The notes beneath the pieces were generated by a model that worked only from the letters and a program-made list of their open reading frames with translations, was not told the DNA's origin and made no database searches. From contig JAFDVR010000017.1 in NCBI GenBank assembly GCA_018268855.1, forward strand, positions 726,715-790,714: 64,000 bases of DNA. Reading direction: 5' to 3'. The position numbers were made by a program, and so were the translations under genes. Positions within the stretch are counted from its first letter, which is position 1. Every line of letters starts with the position of its first letter. The DNA is from Acidobacteriota bacterium (GTDB taxonomy: Bacteria; Acidobacteriota; Terriglobia; Terriglobales; Acidobacteriaceae). Shown in pieces: positions 1 to 7,072 of the stretch.

Positions 1-222
1 AGCTCGTCCACAAACGATCTCACCGTTCCCGTCACAGACAGCCTTCCCGTAAACGCCCCCAACGGCGCAGCCTTCGTCGGCACAGGCAAATTCCAGGTCT
101 ACCGCCAGGGCAACATCACCTGGCGCGTAAACACAGAAACAGGCGAATCCTGCATCCTCTTCGCCACCGAAGACGAATGGCGCAAACCCATCGTCTTCAA
201 CCACGGCTGCCAAGCAAGCTAA
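1..222 (+). CDS. C-terminal fragment of an unrecognised protein
   Basis: Frame 1 is open from the first base to the TAA at 220-222, giving 73 residues whose 5' part lies outside the window. The segment ends with residues reading TWRVNTETGESCILFATEDE and a short polar tail with two cysteines in total. It uses C-ending codons like the neighbouring genes, which supports real coding. I do not recognise a family; the small beta-rich segment could be a secreted or periplasmic domain. The next gene starts 278 bases downstream after a repeat-bearing spacer, so the two are probably not tightly coupled. Confidence 0.6.
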   Translation, partial: SSSTNDLTVPVTDSLPVNAPNGAAFVGTGKFQVYRQGNITWRVNTETGESCILFATEDEWRKPIVFNHGCQAS

Positions 223-267
223 ACACGCACTCTTAGATTCGAAATCGTGAACGGATGTCCGCACAGC

Positions 268-306
268 GGGTGCCCCATCCATTCGCGCTTTTTGCGAATG
301 GGTGGG
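268..306. repeat. REP-like hairpin repeat, copy 1
   Basis: The segment contains inverted arms CCATTCGC and GCGAATGG around a short T-rich loop, flanked by GGGTGCCCCAT and GGTGGG. A near-identical copy follows the prenyl synthase gene at 3002-3041. Dispersed hairpins of this CCCATCC...GGGTGGG type are common between genes in Acidobacteriaceae; they may act as transcript-end structures or be REP-like mobile sequences. Confidence 0.6.
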
Positions 307-344
307 TTCTGCTCGCGAGCCGGTATATTCAAGCCCTAAAACAT

Positions 345-440
345 AATTGTCATTCCGAGCACAGAGAGGAATCTGCTTTCCTCAATGTGAAACATCGCCA
401 TCGCGCGAAGCGCGACCCTAATCCTTAATCCTTAATCCCT
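345..440. repeat. cluster of short intergenic repeats
   Basis: Three different short repeats follow one another. At 351-373 ATTCC and GGAAT arms flank an AG-rich loop, resembling the widespread CATTCCGAGC...GGAATCTGC acidobacterial repeat. At 401-415 the palindrome TCGCGCGAAGCGCGA occurs, and it appears again at 3042-3056. At 419-439 there are three tandem 7-base units TAATCCT, TAATCCT, TAATCCC. No open frame of interest is present, and no clear promoter for the downstream xylulokinase gene could be singled out. Confidence 0.45.
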
Positions 441-500
441 AAAAACCATAATCCAACCTCACCTATTGCCTCCGCACCCCAAACCAGATATCAACAACAC

Positions 501-1988
501 ATGTTCTTAGGAATCGACTGCGGAACCCAAAGCACCAAGGCCGTCCTCTTCGACGAAAACGGCAACGCGCACGGCACCGGCCACGCCGCCCATGAATTAG
601 TAGAAAAAGAAAACGGCGCACGCGAGCAACAAGCCTCATGGTGGATCGACGCCATGATCGCCGCGGTCCGCAGCGCGCTTGCAGAAGAAGCCACACCGCC
701 CGAAGCCGTCCAGGCCATCGGCGTCTCCGGCCAGCAGCATGGCCTCGTTGTGCTCGATGAAAACATGCAGGTCATCCGTCCCGCCAAGCTTTGGAACGAC
801 ACCGAAACCGCGCCGCAAAACGAAGCTCTCCTCAACCAGCTCGGCGGACCGCAGGCATGGTTCGACCAAACAGGCATCATCCCGCTCACCGGCTACACCC
901 TCTCAAAACTTCTCTGGCTCAAACAGAACGAGCCGCAAAACTTCGCGCGCATCCGCCACATCCTTCTGCCGCACGACTACCTCAACTTCTGGCTCACCGG
1001 TCAGCTCACAGCCGAGTTCGGCGACGCCTCCGGCACAGCCTTCTTCGATACGCGCACACGCAACTGGGCCGAAGCCCCACTCGCTGCCATCGACGGTGGC
1101 ACCGGCCAGCTTCGCAACGCGCTCCCTCGCCTCATTCAGCCCGACGAACTCGCAGGCCACCTCCGCCCTGAAGCCGCCACCGCGCTCGGCCTCACCACCG
1201 CGTGCGTCGTCTCCGCAGGCGGCGGAGATAACATGATGGGCGCCATCGGCACCGGCAACGTCACCGAAGGCATCGCCACCATCAGCCTCGGCACATCCTC
1301 CACCGTCTACTCCTACAGCAGCACCCCGGTAGGCGACCCCAAAGGCCAGATCGCCGCCTTCTGCTCCTCCACCGGAGGCTGGCTCCCACTCGTCTGCACC
1401 ATGAACTCCACCAACGTCACCACAGACGTGCTCCGCCTCCTTGGCCGGGACGTTCCCTTCCTCTCGCAGGCTATCGCCGCCACACACCCCGGCGCAGACG
1501 GCATCACCTTCATCCCCTTCCTCAACGGCGAACGCACGCCCGACCTGCCCACCGCCCGCGGAAGCCTCTTCGGCGTCTCCTCCAGCAATCTCACGCCAGA
1601 AAACTTCATGCGCGCCGCAGTCGAAGGCGTCACCTTCGGCATCCTCGCCGGCCTCGATCTCATCACGCAGTCACGTAAGCCAGAAGAGATCGTACTCATC
1701 GGCGGAGGCGCCAAGAGCGACCAGTGGCGCCAACTCATCGCAGACGCCACCGGGGCCACCATCCGCATTCCGCAAACCACAGAAGCAGGCTGCCTCGGCG
1801 CCGCCATTCAAGCCATGTGGGCCTGGAGCAAACACAACGGCACCCCAGAAACCATCACCACCCTGACCCGTCGCTGCGTAAAACTCGACAACACCAAAAC
1901 CGCCTCACCAGACCCTGCGAAACACTCTCCCTACAATGCCGCAATCCATCGCTACCGTGAACACCTGCAACAGCAATATGGAGTCTAA
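501..1988 (+). CDS. xylB: xylulokinase (FGGY carbohydrate kinase)
   Basis: A 495-residue cytoplasmic kinase that phosphorylates D-xylulose to D-xylulose 5-phosphate for entry into the pentose phosphate pathway. The N-terminal FGGY domain opens with the phosphate-binding IDCGTQSTK (about residues 5-13), followed by the xylulokinase-type SGQQHG (76-81), PLTGYTLSKLLWL and LPHDYLNFWLTG. The second actin-like domain begins near SAGGGDNMMGAIG, with the likely catalytic Asp at residue 243, and contains the C-terminal ATP-binding GGGAKSDQWRQ segment. Length matches bacterial XylB (about 485-500). No xylose isomerase or transporter lies in the window, so pathway context is missing. The start is the first ATG giving the complete FGGY motif. 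Confidence 0.9.
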   Translation: MFLGIDCGTQSTKAVLFDENGNAHGTGHAAHELVEKENGAREQQASWWIDAMIAAVRSALAEEATPPEAVQAIGVSGQQHGLVVLDENMQVIRPAKLWNDTETAPQNEALLNQLGGPQAWFDQTGIIPLTGYTLSKLLWLKQNEPQNFARIRHILLPHDYLNFWLTGQLTAEFGDASGTAFFDTRTRNWAEAPLAAIDGGTGQLRNALPRLIQPDELAGHLRPEAATALGLTTACVVSAGGGDNMMGAIGTGNVTEGIATISLGTSSTVYSYSSTPVGDPKGQIAAFCSSTGGWLPLVCTMNSTNVTTDVLRLLGRDVPFLSQAIAATHPGADGITFIPFLNGERTPDLPTARGSLFGVSSSNLTPENFMRAAVEGVTFGILAGLDLITQSRKPEEIVLIGGGAKSDQWRQLIADATGATIRIPQTTEAGCLGAAIQAMWAWSKHNGTPETITTLTRRCVKLDNTKTASPDPAKHSPYNAAIHRYREHLQQQYGV

Positions 1989-2076
1989 AAAAGTAAAACC
2001 GTGGGATATAGGCTGCAAGTCCGCGCAATAACAAAATCCAGTGCAAAGCGGCCAGCGTAAAATCAAAAACGATCCC

Positions 2077-2985
2077 ATGTCCACTGACGTCAAAGAAATT
2101 CTCAAGTCCGGCGCCTCCATCACCGATGCAGCCCTCGAAGTTCTTCTCCCAGGCCCCGACACCGCGCCGCACTCCATTCACCGCGCCATGCGCCATAGCA
2201 CCTTCGCCGGCGGCAAACGCCTGCGCCCCGTGCTCTGCTATGAGGCCGCGCGCATGATCTGCGGACACGTCCCCGAAGGCATTGCAGACCTCGGCTCCGC
2301 CATCGAGATGCTGCACACCTACTCGCTCATCCATGACGATCTGCCCGCACTCGACAACGACGACCTCCGTCGCGGTAAGCCCACCTGCCACGTCGTCTTC
2401 GGAGAAGCCATCGCCATCCTCGCCGGCGACGCCCTGCAGACGCTCGCCTACGAGACCCTTTCCAAGCTCCCCATCAAGGCCGAACTCGCCATCGACATCG
2501 TCCGCGAGATCGCCATCGCCACCGGCACCGGAGTAGGCGGCACCCTCCCCCCCGGCATGATCGGCGGACAAGTCATGGACATCGAAGGGGAAGGTACCAG
2601 GCCCACCGCGCAACAGGTCGACGCCATTCACCGCGCCAAGACCGGTGCGCTCATCACCGTCTCCATCGTCACCGGAGGCATCTACGCCGGGGCAGGTGCA
2701 GACACCGTAGAAAAACTCCGCCGTTTTGGCCAGCGCGCAGGTCTCGCCTTCCAGATCGTCGATGACGTGCTCGACGTCACCCAGTCCAGCGAACAACTAG
2801 GCAAAACCGCAGGTAAAGACACCGCCACCGACAAGGCCACCTGGCCCGCCGTCTTCGGCATCGAGAACTCCATCGCCCAAGCCGACGAACTCATCCGCGA
2901 CGCCTTCGCCGAACTCGAAGAATTCGGCCCTGCCGCCGACCCGCTCAAATCAGTAGCCCACTACCTCGTAGAGCGCAAACACTAA
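2077..2985 (+). CDS. ispA: polyprenyl synthetase, probably farnesyl diphosphate synthase
   Basis: A 302-residue all-alpha prenyltransferase that condenses IPP with allylic diphosphates to make farnesyl (or geranylgeranyl) diphosphate for quinones, undecaprenyl phosphate and hopanoids. The first aspartate-rich motif reads HDDLPALDNDD, with Asp 87-88 starting the metal site, in the same setting (YSLIHDDLPA) as E. coli IspA. The second reads DDVLD (229-233), followed by the usual GKTAGKD. The Tyr five residues before the first motif and the DDxxxxD spacing fit type II farnesyl synthases. An in-frame GTG at 2041 would add 12 polar residues; neither start has a strong ribosome site and the ATG at 2077 fits family length better. 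It lies 88 bases after xylB. Confidence 0.85.
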   Translation: MSTDVKEILKSGASITDAALEVLLPGPDTAPHSIHRAMRHSTFAGGKRLRPVLCYEAARMICGHVPEGIADLGSAIEMLHTYSLIHDDLPALDNDDLRRGKPTCHVVFGEAIAILAGDALQTLAYETLSKLPIKAELAIDIVREIAIATGTGVGGTLPPGMIGGQVMDIEGEGTRPTAQQVDAIHRAKTGALITVSIVTGGIYAGAGADTVEKLRRFGQRAGLAFQIVDDVLDVTQSSEQLGKTAGKDTATDKATWPAVFGIENSIAQADELIRDAFAELEEFGPAADPLKSVAHYLVERKH

Positions 2986-3001
2986 GCGCAATCTCAAAAT
3001 T

Positions 3002-3058
3002 GGGTACCCCATCCATTCGCGTTTTTTACGAATGGTGGGTTATCGCGCGAAGCGCGAC
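3002..3058. repeat. REP-like hairpin repeat, copy 2, with adjacent palindrome
   Basis: GGGTACCCCATCCATTCG and CGAATGGTGGG flank a T-rich loop; the arms CCATTCG (3013-3019) and CGAATGG (3029-3035) pair. The copy at 268-306 differs at only a few bases. The palindrome TCGCGCGAAGCGCGA follows at 3042-3056 and is also present at 401-415, so two repeat parts recur together around the xylB-ispA pair, though with different spacing. Confidence 0.6.
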
Positions 3059-3313
3059 GGGAGCAAGTCCACTTCCATGCGCTACTTCTGTCAAGTCCGA
3101 AAACCCGCCAAACCACTCAATCCAAGGCACATCCAAGTTGCCGGATGACCACGCTTCATCTGAAACAATAGATATAGCTGACTCGCTCACTTGTTACTTG
3201 CTTATTGGCCGCTTAACTCCTTTAGAACCAGGATTTTGCCTATAACCCCAATAGAAATAAGATCTTACAGCCTGTGGAAATCGCATCTGCACCGAACAAA
3301 AGACTTAAGGACA

Positions 3314-3340
3314 CCATCCCCCGGGGGAGGGTACCCCCCT
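3314..3340 (-). terminator. GC-rich hairpin after the sulfatase gene
   Basis: The stretch contains CCCCCGGGGG and then GGGTACCC with extra C residues, able to form strong alternative stems. It lies 9-35 bases past the stop of the minus-strand sulfatase gene. There is no convincing T-run on that strand, so it may be an intrinsic terminator, a repeat, or both. Confidence 0.35.
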
Positions 3341-3348
3341 AAGCGCCT

Positions 3349-4935
3349 TTAAGAACCACCCACAGGATAGGGACTCACCGATTTCTCCCCAACACCATCC
3401 GGGAACCACTTGTCCGTAATTTTCTTCAACGCAGCCACATCCTGCTTCACGCCCTTCGCGGTATTGATGATGTTCCGGTCATGGTCTGTCCACTTCTGAT
3501 AAGAAGTGCAAGGCCCAAAATCATCGTTCATCTCCTTGCGCCACTTAGCGGACACATCGCGATAGTGCGCCAGCGTAGCAGCATACGCGCGGTCCTCAGC
3601 GAGATTCGTCATCTGGTAGCGATCCCTGCGATGGTTGAACAACAACTCCTGACCGTCGCTGTGATAGACCGCATACGTAAACTCGTGATCGCGGACCCCG
3701 CGCCACTCCGATCCGTCGGTCCATGCAGCCGTAGCACCCATGCCCTGCATGTGTGCCACCTCCGGCATTTCGCCGGCGTTGGAGATAATCGCCTTGCTCA
3801 AGTCCCTGCCTTCGGCAGTCGCAGGAGCAGGAATGTCCATCATCGAGAGCAGCGTCGGCATGATGTCCGGAGTACCCAGCAGCACATCACTGACTGACTT
3901 CGCCTTGATCTTCTTCGGCCAACGCACCAGGAATGGAATATGCGCTGCCTCTTCATAAAAGATCAGCTTTCCATGCCGCCCATGCGACCCAAACATCTCG
4001 CCATGATCGGAAGTGAAAATAAAGATCGTGTTCTCAGCCAGCCCCTGCTCTTCCAAAGCACGCATCAACCGGCCAATGTTCCAGTCGAGGTTCGCAGTCT
4101 GGGCGTAGTAAGCCTTCAACTGGTCGTGAACGATGTTGTCGAAGTTCTTCGGCAGCCTCTGCCACGCATCGCAGTGAGGGTCCTGCACCGTCGTGTAGTT
4201 CGGAGAAGTCGGCACATTTACGTCGCGGAACATCTCCGCATACTTCGGCTCCACGTTCCCCTGTCCCCACGGGGAATGCGGCGGCCCCCACGAAAGAAAC
4301 ATCGCAAACGGTTCCGTCTTCCGCGCCGGTTGTTTCAGATAGTTGATCGCGACAGACGTCTGCTCATCCGGCTCATACTGCTTGCGCAGATGCGGCGTCG
4401 CATCGTTCTCAAAGTAAGGCGAATGGTAATAGAAATGGTTGTAGTTATAACCCTCCCACACGCCATCAAAGCCCAGCCGGTAAGGTCCCGGCGGCACGAA
4501 CCCGTTCTTCACCAGGTTGTGATGTCCGAGCTGGTTCGCCCACATATGCCACTTGCCAATGTACGCGGTCTGGTATCCAGCCTTCGTTAGCGCATGACCA
4601 AAGCACTCATGCTCAGGACTCAAACGCGTTTCATTGATCACCAGCCCATGGCTCGACTGATACTTGCCCGTCATCAGGCAAGCGCGATACGGCGAACACA
4701 CTGGAGTAGACGAGATTGCCTGGTGCAGATTGCAACCCTCCGACGCAAGACGATCGATGTTCGGCGTGCGCGCATACTCGTCGCCCGCATAGCCGCAGGA
4801 ACCGTAACGAAGCTGATCGGCAAAGACATAGACCAGGTTCGGCCGGTTGTTATGCGGTTTTATTTTGGTACGCGGCTGTGCTGCAAGAGAACCGGCAAAT
4901 GCTGCCGTTCCCGCCACAAATTCACGGCGATTCAT
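3349..4935 (-). CDS. Tat-exported type I sulfatase (formylglycine type)
   Basis: A 528-residue family S1 sulfatase that hydrolyses sulfate esters, probably on a sulfated glycan, in the periplasm. The N-terminus MNRREFVAGTAAFAGSLAAQ is a twin-arginine signal. The catalytic CSPYR sequence (Cys80 to Arg84) matches the CxPxR signature converted to formylglycine, so an FGE maturase elsewhere in the genome is required. Metal ligands are suggested by FADQLR (Asp40-Gln41) near the start and TSDHGEMFGSHG in the C-terminal half. An upstream in-frame ATG (4974) would place 13 residues before the Tat signal, so the start at 4935 is preferred. The nearby mannosidases make glycan sulfate a reasonable substrate class, but this is inference. 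Confidence 0.87.
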   Translation of the reverse strand: MNRREFVAGTAAFAGSLAAQPRTKIKPHNNRPNLVYVFADQLRYGSCGYAGDEYARTPNIDRLASEGCNLHQAISSTPVCSPYRACLMTGKYQSSHGLVINETRLSPEHECFGHALTKAGYQTAYIGKWHMWANQLGHHNLVKNGFVPPGPYRLGFDGVWEGYNYNHFYYHSPYFENDATPHLRKQYEPDEQTSVAINYLKQPARKTEPFAMFLSWGPPHSPWGQGNVEPKYAEMFRDVNVPTSPNYTTVQDPHCDAWQRLPKNFDNIVHDQLKAYYAQTANLDWNIGRLMRALEEQGLAENTIFIFTSDHGEMFGSHGRHGKLIFYEEAAHIPFLVRWPKKIKAKSVSDVLLGTPDIMPTLLSMMDIPAPATAEGRDLSKAIISNAGEMPEVAHMQGMGATAAWTDGSEWRGVRDHEFTYAVYHSDGQELLFNHRRDRYQMTNLAEDRAYAATLAHYRDVSAKWRKEMNDDFGPCTSYQKWTDHDRNIINTAKGVKQDVAALKKITDKWFPDGVGEKSVSPYPVGGS

Positions 4936-5042
4936 TGGATTTCCGCCCCTATTCCCTCGAAAGTTGGAACGCAACGATGCTATCGGGGGCTAAAAAGATG
5001 GTCAATGGTGGCAAAACACCAGGGTTGATTAGTGCAGCGGAA

Positions 5043-5753
5043 CTAGCTGAAATCCTCGTGCCCAAGTGACGTGCGCTCGTCAAACACAAAGCATTCGCCG
5101 CGCCAAAGGCTCTTCTCCTTCGGCACCTCTTCGAGATACTTCAGGATTCCGCCCTTAAGGTGATGTACCTCGGCAAAGCCTTCCTGCAGCATAAAAGCCG
5201 AGGCCTTCTCGCAACGGATTCCGCCGGTGCAGAACATCGCCACCTTGCGGTGTTTCGCCGGATCGAGATGCTCACGTACGTAAGTCACAAAATCTGAAAA
5301 TGTATCGATCTCCGGATCGACCGCACGCTCAAACGTTCCTACTTCGGTCTCGTAGCGATTGCGCGTATCCAGCAGCAACACCTCAGGATCGGCAAGCAGT
5401 TCGTTCCACTCCTGCGGAGCTACATAATGTCCAGGCTGCGAAGGATCGACAGCAGCGTTGCGGAACGTGATGATCTCTTTCTTCAAGCGGAATTTCTGCC
5501 GTTTGAAAGGCTTCTCTTCCGCAGACGAAAACTTCACCTCATCACGTTGCAGCCCTGCCTTCTCGCGAAGCGCATCGAGCAAACGCTCAACCGTTTCGTG
5601 TGAAGCAGCCATCGTTCCATTGATGCCTTCGGGAGCAATCAGCATCGTGCCGCACAGATCGCTTCCATGAAACGCCGCAACCATCTGCTCGCGCAGAGCG
5701 GCAGGTTCGGCAACAGGAACAAAGCGATAAAAAGCAGCAACGGTGTAGGACAT
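5043..5753 (-). CDS. trhO: TrhO/YceA-type rhodanese, tRNA uridine-34 hydroxylase-like
   Basis: A 236-residue protein with the two-part layout of TrhO: an N-terminal acylphosphatase-like half containing the conserved GTMLIAPEGINGTMA, then a rhodanese domain with the active loop FCTGGIRCEK (Cys175). TrhO proteins make 5-hydroxyuridine at position 34 of certain tRNAs with molecular oxygen. It ends soon after ECFVFDERTSLG, so it lacks the Cys-containing C-terminal extension seen in the roughly 350-residue E. coli protein; shorter forms are known in other bacteria. It stands alone on the minus strand between the sulfatase and the divergent DinB gene. A general sulfurtransferase is the alternative. 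Confidence 0.78.
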   Translation of the reverse strand: MSYTVAAFYRFVPVAEPAALREQMVAAFHGSDLCGTMLIAPEGINGTMAASHETVERLLDALREKAGLQRDEVKFSSAEEKPFKRQKFRLKKEIITFRNAAVDPSQPGHYVAPQEWNELLADPEVLLLDTRNRYETEVGTFERAVDPEIDTFSDFVTYVREHLDPAKHRKVAMFCTGGIRCEKASAFMLQEGFAEVHHLKGGILKYLEEVPKEKSLWRGECFVFDERTSLGHEDFS

Positions 5754-5863
5754 CTTATTTCTTATGATATCGAACGGCAGATTTGTTTAGATATTCACGA
5801 AAATCTGGCAGATTTCTGCATCCTTGCAGCTTGCAACCTGTCTAAAGTTCATTCGAGGTAAGG

Positions 5864-6400
5864 ATGGAACTGTCGCAAACATTCGCACTCTTGTCCGCAA
5901 CACCAGCCACGCTCAACGCCCTGCTACGTAATCTTCCAGAAGTATGGACACAGAGCAATGAAGGTAGTGATTCATGGAACGCCATCGAAATTGTTGGACA
6001 CCTGATCCAGTACGACCATAACAATTCCATGCGCTTGGAGTGGATTCTCAAAGAAGGCGACAGCAAACCATTCCCTAAGTTCGACCGCACCAGTTTTCAG
6101 ACAGCAGTACATGCCAAGTCTCTGGCTGATGTACTGGATGAATTTACGCAGGTTCGGACGAATAACCTCGAAAAGCTGCAAAAGATGGATCTTTCAGACG
6201 TAGTCCTGGCAAAGCGTGGGATACACCCTGCTCTTGGGAGTGTCACGCTTGGTCAACTGCTCGCAACCTGGGCAGCACATGACCTCACACACCTGCACCA
6301 GCTCACGCGTGTACTCGCCTACGCTTATCGCGATGCTGTCGGTCCATGGAGCGCGTTTCTTGGTGTTCTCCAGTGCAATGGTCACAGCAAACCGGCATAG
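5864..6400 (+). CDS. DinB-superfamily four-helix protein
   Basis: A 178-residue cytoplasmic protein of the DinB/DfsB helical-bundle superfamily, whose members usually bind a metal through three histidines; many are thiol-dependent transferases. Visible candidates for the metal site are His46 in IVGHLIQYD and the HDLTHLHQL segment near residue 140. The N-terminal LLSATPATLNALLRNLP and the WNAIEIVGHLI helix follow the family pattern. A good ribosome site, GAGGTAAGG, is directly upstream of the ATG. No substrate can be assigned. Confidence 0.72.
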   Translation: MELSQTFALLSATPATLNALLRNLPEVWTQSNEGSDSWNAIEIVGHLIQYDHNNSMRLEWILKEGDSKPFPKFDRTSFQTAVHAKSLADVLDEFTQVRTNNLEKLQKMDLSDVVLAKRGIHPALGSVTLGQLLATWAAHDLTHLHQLTRVLAYAYRDAVGPWSAFLGVLQCNGHSKPA

Positions 6401-6494
6401 GAAATTCGGCATCGCTTCTGCGCGACAGAGACAACTCAGAAGCCCGATTCGTTCTCCAAAATCCTGCGGCCACCCCGCAGATGGAGATGCATCG

Positions 6495-7004
6495 ATGAAC
6501 ATTCTGAACAAGATGGCGTGTTGTGCTGCGCTGGCAGCGATGGCAGTTATGATCCCTGTGCATGCAAATGCAGCGACGGACAATGACAAGAAGTTTCTGG
6601 CGATGGCAGCACAGTCTGACGTGAATGAGATTGCCCTGAGCAAGCTGGCCGAGCAGAAGGCTACGAACCCCGCAGTGAAGGCCTTCGCCAAAAAGATGAT
6701 CAGCGAGCACACCATGCTGACCAACAGCATGAAGCCGTTCGCAAAATCGTGGGGACTAAATCCGCCTGTCGGCCCCGACTCCGACACCAAGCAGGAGTGG
6801 GACAAGCTGAACAAGCTTTCCGGTCATGACTTTGACAAGGAGTACATCGACCACATGGTTTCAGATCACGCAAAGTGTCTGGATGCCTTCACCGATGAAG
6901 CGCAGGACACCAAGGATGCTAAGTTCAAGACCGCTGTCCTCAAGGGCAAGACCGTAGTCGCCGCGCACAAGAACATGGCTTGGGACCTGCAGAAGAAGCT
7001 CTAA
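6495..7004 (+). CDS. DUF4142 periplasmic helical protein
   Basis: A 169-residue exported protein. The signal peptide MNILNKMACCAALAAMAVMIPVHANA is followed by a ferritin-like all-alpha DUF4142 domain: DKKFLAMAAQSDVNEIALSKLAEQKA, AKKMISEHTMLTN, and the C-terminal DHAKCLDAF and HKNMAWDLQ helices. DUF4142 proteins are common in acidobacteria and proteobacteria, often linked to stress, but their biochemical role is unknown. The open frame extends upstream to 6216 over the DinB gene's end, but the start at 6495 has GGAG eight bases before it and gives a proper signal peptide. A strong terminator follows. Confidence 0.82.
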   Translation: MNILNKMACCAALAAMAVMIPVHANAATDNDKKFLAMAAQSDVNEIALSKLAEQKATNPAVKAFAKKMISEHTMLTNSMKPFAKSWGLNPPVGPDSDTKQEWDKLNKLSGHDFDKEYIDHMVSDHAKCLDAFTDEAQDTKDAKFKTAVLKGKTVVAAHKNMAWDLQKKL

Positions 7005-7024
7005 ATCAATGCCAATTGATGCAA

Positions 7025-7056
7025 GGGGGCAGCGCAAATGCGCTGCGCCCTTTGCT
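7025..7056 (+). terminator. intrinsic terminator after the DUF4142 gene
   Basis: GCAGCGCA (7029-7036) and TGCGCTGC (7039-7046) form a perfect 8-bp stem with a two-base loop, extended by flanking G and C runs and followed by CCCTTTGCTTT. It sits 20-50 bases after the stop codon of the DUF4142 gene. Confidence 0.75.
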
Positions 7057-7072
7057 TTAGAGATGAGGAAAG

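Larger units (their letters stand above)
2986..3348. other. intergenic region with REP-like repeat and GC hairpin
   Basis: This 363-base gap separates converging genes. It holds a REP-like repeat at 3002-3058 and a GC-rich hairpin at about 3318-3338, described separately. The short open frames inside have no plausible ribosome site, no recognisable motif and overlap the repeats, so I see no gene here. Confidence 0.6.

Noticed and set aside
1855..2796. 313-codon minus-strand frame over xylB and ispA
   Set aside because: Antisense shadow of C-ending codons; it spans the ends of two recognised genes and has no family features.
3000..3245. 81-codon plus-strand frame after ispA
   Set aside because: It starts inside a hairpin repeat, has no ribosome site and no recognisable features.
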